Assembly (NCBI GenBank): GCA_029851415.1
Contig: CM056743.1
Span: 36,534,714-36,598,713 of the forward strand
Direction: 5' to 3'
Origin: Eretmocerus hayati
Lineage: Eukaryota; Arthropoda; Insecta; Hymenoptera; Aphelinidae
DNA length: 64,000 nt
Shown: in pieces, positions 25,001 to 36,184 of the stretch
Numbering within the stretch: the first letter of the stretch is position 1
Layout: every line of letters starts with the position of its first letter
Translations under genes and position numbers: made by a program
The notes under the pieces: generated by a model
Databases searched by the model: none
The model's input: only the letters and a program-made list of their open reading frames with translations
Told to the model about the DNA's origin: nothing

Positions 25001-28000
25001 CGATTGAAGCTGAAACGCGACTTTAGCGATGCCAAGATCATATGTGCTTTCGATATATGGAGCATTGCATTCATCAGCAGCCTTTGCGGTGCGGATCATG
25101 GTTTCTAGTACAACTGATGCATCTGTGGGTGAATGGTTCATCGTTGTCAAGTAGAATACTTTTTGTTTTGGTGACGGGTCTATATGAATCAAAGAGTTGT
25201 AACCGAAGAACATAGGGGTGTTCGGGATTTTACGGAAGTGTGACAGTATCAGTGTGAAATCAATTTGTCGAGCACGTTGCACATTTACCATATTCACTGC
25301 GCGGAATGGGTGGTCAAGCCCAAGCAAGGTTTGGACCACTTTTGGTTTTCCTCGGATAATCGGCAATTCGGGTGTCACGTGATCGTACATTCGTCTCCTT
25401 TTCGTCAATGGGGTATTTTCGGCAGATGAACATGGTTCAGGCCAATTTTCAAAGTCTGGTAGAGACTCTATATCAATCTGTATCGCAACACCTACAGTAC
25501 ATCGCACAATAGATTCTTTTCCGCGGGAGTCGTAATACCTCTCATAATTATCCCAGACCAGCTTTGGTTCCAGCTCGGCGCGCCTCAAAAATCCATGTGG
25601 AAGTACCTCATCTCTATTTGTAGAAGAGTAAGTTGCTTCTGTTTCCAGTTCACACAAAGCTGTATGACTAGCGATGTGACCCTCCTTATTCAATATGGTG
25701 ACAATTTTTTTCGAATTAGTAAGACTTTTGATAGTCATCCCTAACGTAATGTGTTTGGAAGTTTTTACTCTCCCTTTTGTCACGTTATGGATGGCATCGT
25801 ATGACATGGACTCACACGCGATGGCTTTTGACCAACTTTTTCCCGAATCGATGGGCGCGTTCAAGAGGACTTTGAAAAAATCAAGGAGGTCTGGGGGTAT
25901 GGTGCACTCCCCGCGAATAAGATCAGCAACTTTCAAATCTCCCGGTAAAGGTTCTTTCTGGATGGCCAGGATGTCTCTACGCAAAGCAAGTGCCACTGCG
26001 TGTCTACTATTGCGCTTATAAAACTCATCCATGTCTTCTGGATTTATCACAATAGCTTTCGCCGGCTGAACAATTTTTTTGTTATTCAATAAACCGATTT
26101 TAATTTTCTTTCCAAATTTCCTTATAAGTTTTTCTTCAAGATGCCGACCTGAGAATTTTGTAGGTGATTTGACATTCTTGTAATGCTCTGATTTTATTAT
26201 TTGGACATACTCGTCTTTCAGGGTTTGCAAGAAAATAACTTCATTTGCATTCACGACGTGATCCTCGACGTAATTGCAGATGTATAGAAAAGCTCTCTGA
26301 TTGATAGCGCGAGTTTTATGCCATCCCGTATCCCCGATCTTCTCACATGTTTTGTTGTGACATTCATTTGCATATTCTGTCCTACATAATGCATGATAAT
26401 ACATTCGTCGATTTTTTTCAATGTACTCGGTTATCGTCTCTAAAAAAGCCTTATCATTCAATTCCGTCGCGTCCGCAATCAAGTTATTTCGCGCATCTGC
26501 ACTTTCTATGAATGACAAGAAAAGCTCGGCCTGATTCACCTTTCTTCTCGGAGCCTTACAAAAAATGCAAAATTCCCAATTTTCACACTCTTTTAAGGTT
26601 TGCATCACTTCGTCTGCCCCACTAGTATTTGTTGAATTTTCGACATGCGCAACGCTTGGTTCCGTTGACATTTGGTTGGGTTGATTGGATTCTAATAAGC
26701 TCAAAATTGATCGAGAGGAAACATTACCTACTGCTTCACCAGCCTCGGGTGGTTGTGTGCTCAAAGGCGAGACACCGAAGCTTCCATAACGGACCATAGC
26801 CGATAAGCAGTCCGAATACGAAGGCTCTGGAGTGCTGGTGCTGAAATGAATACGACAAGTTATCCACCTGTCAATCCTTAAAAATTTCGCGAAGATGACA
26901 AGTTATTGAAGTTTATTTGACGCATGTGAAAGACTCGACGAATGTTTGTTCATTATAAGTCATGCATCAATGCGATGCAACCACCATCATCCTATATTGC
27001 AAGTCATTTGCATTTTTCGATTGTGGCTAATCGATAATTTGTCAAATATACGCCATTATCTAATTTGCATTCTTGCATGCTAAACGAGATGCTAAATCAT
27101 ACGGATACTTCAAGTAGAGATGCCTTAAGTTGAACGCTAGCATCTTAGCGCCACTGATAACCCACAATCACATCATAGTCAATTACCTCATTCCGGCTGT
27201 GTTGGGCGCGTTCTCGGTGTCGTAGTTTTCCGAAAGATTGCCTGCTGTCAAATCCTCACGACTGGTGAACTCATGAAGATCAATCTCGTCCTCTGTTTCA
27301 GTTATGCTTCCACTTTCATATGTTTCTGAAGGATCGGCTGCTGGTGGATGAACATGACTGCAATGCAAAGATTTTTGGAGATGATTTGCGGAATGAACTC
27401 ATCTGTACATTGAGCGATTCTGTCCGGCATACTAGAATATCCGAATGTAACATATGTAATGGCATATGCGTCTCGTTACAAATACTTATATTCGACACAC
27501 ATACCGACAAGTTTTATACTTCTGGTACGATTTCAGTGTTTATTTTTTTCGCTCGGCTTTTCAATGTATATCGATAAAACCCACCTCAGTCAGTAACCAC
27601 GTGGCTAGATGAGAAAATATTCGTAAGTAACTTCTACGAAACCGATTTTTGCATCGCGCGTTTTAGCGATTTGGAGATACATATGAGTGAAATGCAGCAC
27701 TGGAAATTCTGGTCACTTTTTTTCGTCTAAACAGTACACGACCGTCGACAACCTGTGCACCACTCGCCGTCACAAAGGGCAGCAGAGTACGCGCAGCTGC
27801 TAAGCCATACTGTGACGCCTTCACTTGTGCTATAATTAGTATAGAACAGCAGATACCCTCGCGTTCTTCAACATGCTACCCCTCGAATTACGCGTTGTAG
27901 AAAAGGACAGAATGCTAACGCGCCTTATACAGTCTCCACTAAGAAATTTTCCACTGCTACTCCTATTCTAAACTCTGCCCATTTTCTTGAATATTTTTAC

Positions 28001-28444
28001 AACAAAGCGAGCAGTGATACTAAAATGCCGACGTATTGGTAAACCCGACAAACCGCTTTATGGGCCGTGAGTAGTACCCGCACAAGACTTATTGTAAAAT
28101 TCAATTTGTTCATTGTAGCGTACTTACACGTCATTGTTAGTTGCTCCGTTGGAAGAAGTTTCTGTTGCATCAGCAGATAGTGAAGCACATGGTGCAGCAA
28201 GTAGCTGTTTCAAGAGCGGCCTATACTTGGCAGTTAATGCCGTGAATTTTTGATAACAAGGCGCGGAGTGATAGCACTGCACTTGATTCACACATTGGGG
28301 TAACTGCACATTTTTATGCTCCAGATTTTTTTCCCGTCGGATTTGTACGATTGCCCGGCATCTTGCAAGACTTTCTTCCGTGAAAGGACACAGATTTGAA
28401 CCTTTCTTATTACAAAAAACACAGAACGGGTTATTCGGGTCCAT
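22026..28444 (-). CDS. Academ-like transposase with C-terminal XPG/FEN1-like nuclease (4 exons, ~1739 aa)
   Basis: Exons 28444-28128, 27357-27187, 26840-22390 and 22306-22026 join in frame at GT-AG sites. The ATG at 28444 is chosen because an in-frame stop lies shortly upstream and the open frame before it begins only with GTG. Residues 8-11 are CVFC, followed by a Cys-rich segment ending YHSAPCYQKFTAL. A second cluster starts with CIFC near residue 254 and ends at YYHALCR. The middle of the protein (roughly residues 600-900) holds the conserved blocks TYDLGIAKVAFQLQ, GTFHIKLNY and YSRCKRLHHF, probably the DDE/D transposase core. The nuclease has HEEADTKL near residue 1389, CSDTDVLIIML, and FTGNDFNPCFYGMGK near 1470. 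These match the Glu-x-Glu-Ala-Asp, Asp-x-Asp and Gly-Asn-Asp acidic motifs of the XPG-I region. The last exon is acidic and low-complexity. No stop or frameshift was found. Confidence 0.87.
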
Positions 28445-28830
28445 TTTTTCGATTTTAACACAGCTTGAAACGGAGGTTGCAGGCACTCAAAATTGAATTT
28501 ACGCATCTGTATTCGAGCTGTGGCCTACCGCGACTGCCAGCCCTTTTGGACCATATAGATGCTGCAAGTAGCATCTGAGGCATGTCGAACTATTTTTAAA
28601 AATAACTTTTTACGCCATGATTTGAAGTGCGCGCAAGTTCTACCGCGCAGCTTTCGGGGCCCGCTACTTATATATACATACTCATGCTGCTACAACGCCG
28701 TGTAGTCGCTAAGGAATTCAAGTATTAGAAACAACAAAAAATAAGTGCGAAACGCAGCTGTACCGTGCAATAAATGAATTGCGTGACGATTCATTCAAAT
28801 CAAGTAACTATAATTGAATTCATCGGGAAA

Positions 28831-29593
28831 GGACGATTGTATACTTTGAACGCGTAAATATCGAGAAATAACCATTTTAGAAGAAAAATGATGAGGAGTA
28901 AGTTTGTAGATCTTGCCAAGATGAATAAAAAAGGTCCAGAAGAGAAAATTTGTACCCCCAATATTTTTTGAGTAAATGGCGAAAAACGTGCGGGGGGTTG
29001 TGTGGGGGTGGGTATGCCCTTTTTAGCTCATGTACAAACATTGCAGTGAAGTGAGCAAACGCGACTAGAGTTGCACAGCTGTCCTACGTATCGTAGAATT
29101 TTTTCAGATTTTTTTTCCCACCTGGCCTCGGGGTAACACCTGTACAAGGGATGAAAGGTTGTGTGACCGTCAGCGCAGGTCACGGTTGTGTGCAAATTCT
29201 TAAATTAGCATTTTTGTATGGAGCAATGGAGGAACAATTGTTTGATGTAAGTTTGACACATTTTCATTGATATTGCATGTCAATTTTGCAAAACGTCGTC
29301 AAAAAATATGTTTAAACGTCGCGCTGAACCATTTTCCCCCGGGTTACGGACCGCTGAAGATTGTTTTCCGTTAGATCTAATTATAAACTAGCATCCCTGA
29401 AAGTTTCATCAATTAAGTCATGTGTCATTAGTAATTGTTGCAAAAAGTTATAAATATTACAATAACAATTTTCTCCCCCGGCTTCCAGATCGCTGAACCC
29501 GGCCAAAGGCTTAGTTCAGCTGCTGCGCATAACATATATTTTTTCCAGATTTTAAGTTATTTGACAAAAAAATAATCGCCAGCTCCCCTGCTA
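28831..29593. repeat. Right 763-bp terminal inverted repeat of the Academ-like element
   Basis: Reverse complement of 21106-21868. It lies upstream of the transposase start codon and so probably carries its promoter, although no element such as a TATA box or initiator could be assigned with confidence. Confidence 0.92.
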
Positions 29594-29596
29594 ATA
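29594..29596. other. Right target-site duplication (ATA) of the Academ-like element
   Basis: ATA directly follows the terminal CCCCTGCTA and matches 21103-21105. Confidence 0.6.
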
Positions 29597-32500
29597 CACC
29601 ACATGCACTTATACGCTATCCCGCGATCTCTCGTCATTCCAAGCACGCAAGTATAATTCGATATATTAGGCACACATAAGCGACGTCTGATCGCGGTTAT
29701 TACGTCGACTGCCAACCGAGCATAGCATACTAGTTACTATGCCGTTCGCGCTGGTCAAATGAAATTATCATGGTGCCTGCCCTCGCACTATTGCTTGCAC
29801 GCAGTAGTGCCTGAGCAGTGCCAGAAGAGTAGTTCTATAGTTGTACGATATATAGAACGCCTCTGGCTTTTCCCAAGAGAGTCTTCTGTGCTCGTTTTGC
29901 CCGTTTATTCGAATTCGCCACCACGGACACAGAACTAGAGAGAGATCCTGAAGCCTCAAATGTTAGTACAACCCCCTCCCCTCCCCCGAACACTTGCAAA
30001 TTGTACTTCGTTTCTATTCTGACGTCGTCGTGGTGTCGGGAATATTCATCGTGTCAACATTTTTTCTCCTAATTGAAAGTGAAGTAGGTGTACGATTCGT
30101 AGAGTGATCGACATTTTCTGATAACCAATTCTGAACCATACTCTTTGCAGACGCTCGGGGCGAGTACATTCGAATAAGCAATAAAAAAGGCATGATGATT
30201 TGATGCACTTGGAATGCGTGATTCTATTAAGAAGTGAGGAAAGAATATTCTGCAAGTTAACAGTTGAGATGATCATTCTATCAATGAAGCGTTCAATTGT
30301 AACAGTTCAAGTAAAATGGGGATGAATCTCTTCAAGTCATGATAGAGGGAAAATTATGACCAACAGAATGAAAAATTGGAGTCCCATGTGGGTTAAGGAA
30401 TCATTTTAGATTCAGAATCGGATAAAATGAGGATGAATGAAGTTTTGACTGAAGAAAATGATTTTCAAATTCATGCCATGATCGTGGGCATTCATTTTAT
30501 CATCTCAGAATTCGATAAAAAGCTGATTCGTTGAAAATAAATGTATCATATTCAAAAGAGACCAATCAGGATGTAAAAAACTGTGGCAGTTCTTAATGAA
30601 TTATCAGTTTATTCTACCGTAGAAGAAAATTCCTGTTAAAAAAATACGTCCGTAAATAAACAAGAACTTGACTCTAATTTTTGGTTCTAGCGGTACGGCT
30701 TAATCCCATACGATTTCAAGCGGAACAAACTTCCTCTCATCCATGTGCAGTTACGGCCAAGTTGGGCAGTTTAAATATGCATGAAGCGCAATTTGGGCAT
30801 GGACAAAAATTTTTCATCGCCCTTTCGCACCGCACGTGGTACTGTACGAAAACGTTACGAGAGCCTCGCAAACGAGATAGTGACGTACCAATCGTTTGAT
30901 TAAGAGTTGGTATACATACGTTCGTCGGGCAGTGGTCACCAGAGGATAGTCGATTCGCGTGTTCGTTCTTTTTTGTGCCTAAATTGCCACCTAGGCGTCG
31001 GACGTCGGTATTTTCACAAGCGGAAGACAATGCATCTCTCTTGCTCTTCATCGAATCATTTTTACATCAAAATCAATCATTGTTTGCTTATAGAACTGCT
31101 ACATTTATTGAATTTAATCAGTATGTAATCAGTTAAAGATTTAGATGGATGGAAATATCTGGATAGTTCTCATTGCGTATCGCTGAAATTTTGAGTTGGA
31201 GTGCAGTTTGTGGAAAATCGCCATTTGGCACGTGAAATTTTCAACCAATAGAAATGCAGGAATATCAATTCACGTAAATTGTAAGCAGTACGATGTGTTT
31301 CCGACGTTTAAGAGTATGAAATTGAATCGGAAACAAAGTTTGATTCTCTCAATTTAGCAAGGTCTGACTGATATTGCAGAGTAATGGTTAATCTTGCTCT
31401 GGGGACTTTCTCCGTCTTTTTTCTTGGCTGGTAAAGCTCTGCTTTGGATTAAAATTCATGAAAGTTCGTCGACCGAAAAGCGGCCTCGGTAAAAGAGAGA
31501 TCCCGTGTAAACCACAGCCTGACGTAATAATAAAGAGACGCTGACAGATTCTATGCTATTTTTTCGAGACTAGCATTTATTACATGCTCAAAGCATACAT
31601 TCCTGCATCCTTTTGCAATTTCATATCGTTTTTCAAATTCTACATAAGCAGAAAACGTTTCCGTTTCTCCTTTTTTTTGATGAATTCACCAAGAGTCGCG
31701 TGAATGAAGATCTGAAGTTCTTTATAGAGAGACGAGTATTTTTCAAATTGAGTAAAAATCCCATTCTTTTCGGAAGTACCTTTGTAGAAAAAAAAAAAAT
31801 GAAAGTTTTCATAGTCGAAAAACGTCGAGGTTTGCGAATGAGGTGTTCTTTAAGACTCGTCTTAGCTTCATTTTCGGACTGGGGCATTTTGATTAAAAGT
31901 AAGTGATTCAGTTCTCAGATCAGCCCTTGAATTTTTTTCTCAGAACATTCGATTCACAAATTGAAGCCAAACTTCCGAATGTCTTAAATTATACGGTAGT
32001 TATTAGTATATGATTTCACGTAAATGATAGTCAAGCTAGTCCATAGCAAGAATTTAAGAAATATATAGAAATTCCGAATGGCATCAATTTTTTGAACAAG
32101 TAGGCATCATTCGATTTATCCCTTGAACGCAAAATTATGTTCCAGATTAGCCAATAAATTGTGAAACTCAAGTTCCCATCAGACTGTACAGGATGATACC
32201 ACCTGATTATCCCTACCAGTTTCCGGATCAAAAAGTTTCAAAGGCTTATGTATCGTCTTACAAAGTACAATGTGATCAGAGGGTGGAAAATCATCCGGTC
32301 GGGTTACCAGGCCACTAGTACTTAGCACGATATGGACGAGATCAAAAATCGGATGCAAGGTGTTACGGTCTGATGATGAGGCATATATACACCACGGTGT
32401 ATATCACTTCCAAGAGTTTTATCGGTCGTGTGAATTGCCCTCCTGCGATGAATGCGCTCTATGTACAAGAATCGTGCAAGGGTGAATGATTGTCCTCCCG

Positions 32501-33879
32501 GGGCTAATTATTACGCACTCTTCCTGCCTTTCTCAACTTCTAAGGCGTCTGGCAGGAAAAGAGAGTTTTGCAAAGGAGCTATATATCTATGCATCCTCTT
32601 TCTCTCTATTACACTTGATTCTATCCGCATTTTACCCCCGTAATCGAGCTCTTTGTTGGCCGATAATGCGATTGGTGGTAAAGCCAAGGGAGGGGGAGGG
32701 AGGTTGATTCCAGTAGCTCAAGATCAGAGAGTGAAGCTACATTTTGCGGGGCACTCGGATCGACACTGACAAGAATCTCGACCTTGCGAGCCGCTAAGCT
32801 CTGCACCTCCTTTTTTTCTCAATTAGCGTAGGATATCTAAGTGAAGGATGAGGTTAGGTATAGATCAGCGTAGACCACGAAACTTGATCGAAGGTTGTGA
32901 TAAAAGTGCAACGGTGACTTTCCGACCTCTGAGTGCCTCATTATCTCTCTTTCTGCATACTCCTCAACTTGAGATGGTGGTTTAAAGTGCCAAGACGAAT
33001 AAGCGTTATGTGTTGCTGACAAAAATATATATATGTTGGACGGTGGGACTGATATACATTATGTATATCAGTCCCAATAAACGGACGATTCGTGCAAACA
33101 TGGCAAAGCTTTTCAGCGAGTCCATTGGAGCGTTATGAAATCACTCGGGGTCCCATCATCGGCTGAAGAGCTGTTAACCTAGTATAGGTGTACCGCATCG
33201 CACCTAAATGGTAAAACGAGATAAGCTGTAGAAAAGAGAGAGAGAGAAAGATTGAGAGAGAGGATGGGAATATAATCGGACTGAGTGTATAATATTATAG
33301 AGTCGCACCCTTGAGTGAGAGACTCTGGATTGTGGCTGATAAATACGATGCTCGACGATGTAAATTGGATGTATCCTTGAATTAACAGAGTTCAATTCGA
33401 GCGCGATAAATCCTGGCTCATCGGGTGATTTGTGATTTCTTTTTTTTTTTTCAATTTATATCTCGTCCTTCTCTCTTTCTCTTTCTCATCCGTCTCTTAT
33501 TCTTTCGAAGAATCAGGTATTCGAAAAACTCTTCATAAATGGTTAATCCTACTCTCAGAGAACCACGGTTTCAGATTGTCGTCGTCTTCTCGCACATTCC
33601 ACTTTTCACGAGGACTATTGTGGATTTTAATTGAACGAGCTCACGCGCGCGCAGCAGCATCTCTCTCACTAAGGAATTCAATAAATCACCGGTCGAGGCA
33701 AATTAGCTCTTCTCCGAAACTTTGAATTTTAATCAAAAAGCTAATAACGTTTACAATGTGCAGTAGTATGGTGCGAAAAGGGACCTTTTTCCCTCCTCTG
33801 GTTGAAATCCAAACGAGTTTTGTTTGCAATTTTGAAGACTAAGCTTTAGATGAATGAAGAATCTTTACTTCTCAGATAT
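29597..33879. other. Gene-free stretch, nothing recognised except a short perfect palindrome
   Basis: Open frames are short and carry no known motif. A perfect inverted repeat at 33045-33075 is annotated separately. A GA-rich run lies near 33234-33262. Confidence 0.4.
33045..33075. repeat. Perfect 15-bp palindrome with 1-base centre
   Basis: GGGACTGATATACAT (33045-33059) is followed after one T by its exact reverse complement (33061-33075). It could form a hairpin or be a protein-binding dyad. Function is unknown. Confidence 0.85.
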
Positions 33880-36184
33880 ATCGTATGACCAAGATGAGAT
33901 GGATACCCCTTGATATTTTTTTTCTTAGCGAAGTACAAATTGGATCGAAGTTTTTCATTCTTACATGGTTCGACATTTTGCCTTGGATGGTGGAGTGAAA
34001 ATTTTGAGAAAATGGAAAATTCGATGTGAATGCGAATTTTTTTCGGAATATACGAGAAGAATACTTCTGCGATACGGCATCGTGTGGCTCATCAAACTTA
34101 GGGCCTCGACAGAAAGTGCGCATTTGCTCTTTTTCCCCCTTTTTTCCCCGTGGAAGTAGCGCCACTGCGCGCCTGTGGCGGCGACTGCAACTACAGCGCC
34201 TATGCTTATACACGGGGGGAAAAAGTGGAGAAAAGAGCATCGCGCACTTCCTGTCGAGGCCCTTAGAGTCCAAAATGACTTGTCCGATAATTTTTTATCT
34301 CTCAACTTTCCAGGGAATTGATAGAAAATAGATAGTTTTGATTTTGCCTCCAAATTGGCGTGGAGGTTAGTCGCACCACGTGTTAGGTAATGTTATTGTT
34401 TTGGTGTAATGCCACGTGCTCTTGTTGTTGTTTTGGTATTGAATCTATGATCACGAATGTTGTTTTGCAGGTTATCCAGCCTGGGCATTCACAATGAAAA
34501 CTCGTGATCGAGTGTAAATGTCGATCGGCTTCATACCGTCGCAAGATTTTACATTCATCGAGCATGTACTCTTGTACCTACAGTGAAAGAGTCCAACAAT
34601 GCATGAAAAACTGTGTATTAGTCATGCGATCAAAATTCTCTAATGGAGATCAAAATTAAAACGATCCCGCATTCGAATCTCTCAGACAATAGTAATGCAT
34701 AGCAGATTTAGGCAGAGGTTTTTGCTTTTTGACACTCTATTAGCCAAATTTTGACAACAAAGTTTGAGAAAAAGTTGTATCACAGGTGGTAAAAATGTTA
34801 TAGGCACGAGTTAGAACAATGTCTCGTAGCTGGAGAAGTGGAAAAATCTAAAAAATCTTGGCTTTGACTGCTTCCCCACGAGATCAAAACATTATAAAGT
34901 AGGTGGGTCTTTCGAAAATCTCAAACGTGAACCAACTCGAGAATAGTAATGCCAAGCAGATTCGAATACTGCTTTCGAGCTCTGAATATTTTCGCTATCA
35001 GAATCTGAGCACGAAGTCCGAAGAAAGTTTATATCGTAGGTAGACAGATAATAGGCACGAGTTAGGACAGTCTCCCATAATAGAAACCTGGATAAATACA
35101 CGAAAAATTGTGGCTTCGACTATCCAGTTATGAGATCAAAATCCTCAGAAGTGGTTAAGTTTTTGAAAAATTTTAAACCCGTACCTCTCAGAAATTGATG
35201 ATACCAAGCAGATTCGAATTTTGCTTTTCAAGTTTAAAAGCCAAAGTTTGCCTCGGCGGTAGATTATGAACACGGATTGGACCGGTATCCAGTAGCTGGG
35301 GAGTAGAAAAAAGTTGGTAATTTTCGGGAAACCCACTCACCTTATAGAATTTTGATCTCGTGGAGAAGCAGTCGTAGCCACGATTGTTCAGATTTTTTCT
35401 CTCTCAGCTACGAAATATCCTTCTAACTAATGCCCACGATCTGTTTACCACCTATGATACAAATCTTTCTCGAACTTTTTAGTCAGAACTAGGGTGATAA
35501 AATGTCTAAAATTAAAAATCACCTGAATCTGCTACGCATTACTATTGTTTAAGAGGTTCGAATGCGGGATTGTTCAAATTTTGATTCACATTAGAAAATT
35601 CTGATCACATGATTAACACACAGTTCTTTACGCATTGTTGGACTCTCGTACTGAAAAGTACAAAAGTCAATGCATATAAAATCTCGCGGCGGTATAAAGC
35701 TGATCGATATTTACACTCGATCACGAGTTTTCATTGTGAATGCCCAGGCTAGATAACCAACAAAAACAACATTCGTGATTATAGGTTAAACACCAAAACA
35801 ATAGCAAGAGCACGTGGCATTACACCAAAACAATACCTTACACGTGGTGCGAATAACCTCCACGACAATATGGTGGCAAGTCAAAATTACCTAATTTCCA
35901 TCAGTTTCCCTGGAAAACTAAGTGATGAAAAAATCATTGGACAAGTCTTTTCGGACTCTAAATTTGATGAGCTATATGATACCGTATAGAAAAAGTATTT
36001 ATGTCCAAATGTTTCGAAAAAAATTTTCCCATTCGCATTGAACAGTCCATTTTCTCAAAAAGTTCAATTCGCCATTCAAGGCAAAATATCGAACCATGTC
36101 AGAATCAACTTCGATCCAATTTGTACCTTGCAAAGAAAAAAAAATGCAAAGGGGTGTCCACCTTATCTTAAGCGGTCATACGAT
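33880..36184. mobile_element. 2.3 kb fold-back element with internal ~250-bp tandem repeats
   Basis: The left arm (33880 to about 34900) and right arm (about 35340-36184) are inverted copies of each other, with substitutions and indels. The outer ends both read ATCGTATGACC inward. Between and inside the arms a unit recurs directly, marked by AAGCAGATT-like strings near 34700, 34952 and 35204, each followed by a GGCACGAG-, CTTCGACT- or GAGATCAAAA-like segment. The unit spacing is about 250 bp. This architecture resembles Drosophila FB elements. No coding gene is present and no clear target duplication was seen. The left arm carries a later MITE insertion (34101-34262). Confidence 0.8.
34101..34262. 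mobile_element. 162-bp MITE (PIF/Harbinger-like, TTA flanks) nested in the fold-back
   Basis: The ends are inverted (GGGCCTCGACAG and CTGTCGAGGCCC), and inside them GAAAGTGCGC faces GCGCACTTCC. TTA flanks the element on both sides (34098-34100 and 34263-34265). The corresponding place in the other fold-back arm (35959-35961, read in reverse) has a single TTA and no insertion. This shows both the exact borders and the 3-bp duplication. The TTA target and GGG-type ends suggest PIF/Harbinger. Confidence 0.88.

Larger units (their letters stand above)
21106..29593 (-). mobile_element. Full-length 8.5 kb DNA transposon, Academ-like (XPG-nuclease type)
   Basis: The element is bounded by 763-bp terminal inverted repeats (21106-21868 and 28831-29593) that are nearly identical and the same length. 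It is flanked by ATA on both sides and encloses a single intact four-exon minus-strand gene. The Academ assignment rests on three points: 3-bp flanks, a very large protein with Cys/His clusters at its N-terminus, and a C-terminal XPG/FEN1-like nuclease. I recognise the protein family from many animal genomes, but the superfamily name comes from knowledge and not from a search. Near-identity of the repeats and the open gene argue for a recent insertion. Confidence 0.85.

Noticed and set aside
28444..28486. Longer N-terminus for the Academ-like protein starting at 28486
   Set aside because: The codon there is GTG and a TGA lies directly upstream, so the ATG at 28444 is the better start.
34101..34262. 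Overlapping open frames of 100-130 codons on both strands around this point
   Set aside because: They run through a MITE and fold-back arms, with no conserved protein motifs.
35551..35575. GGTTCGAATGC, similar to a tRNA B box
   Set aside because: It lies in the fold-back arm, has a counterpart in the other arm, and no cloverleaf can be drawn.
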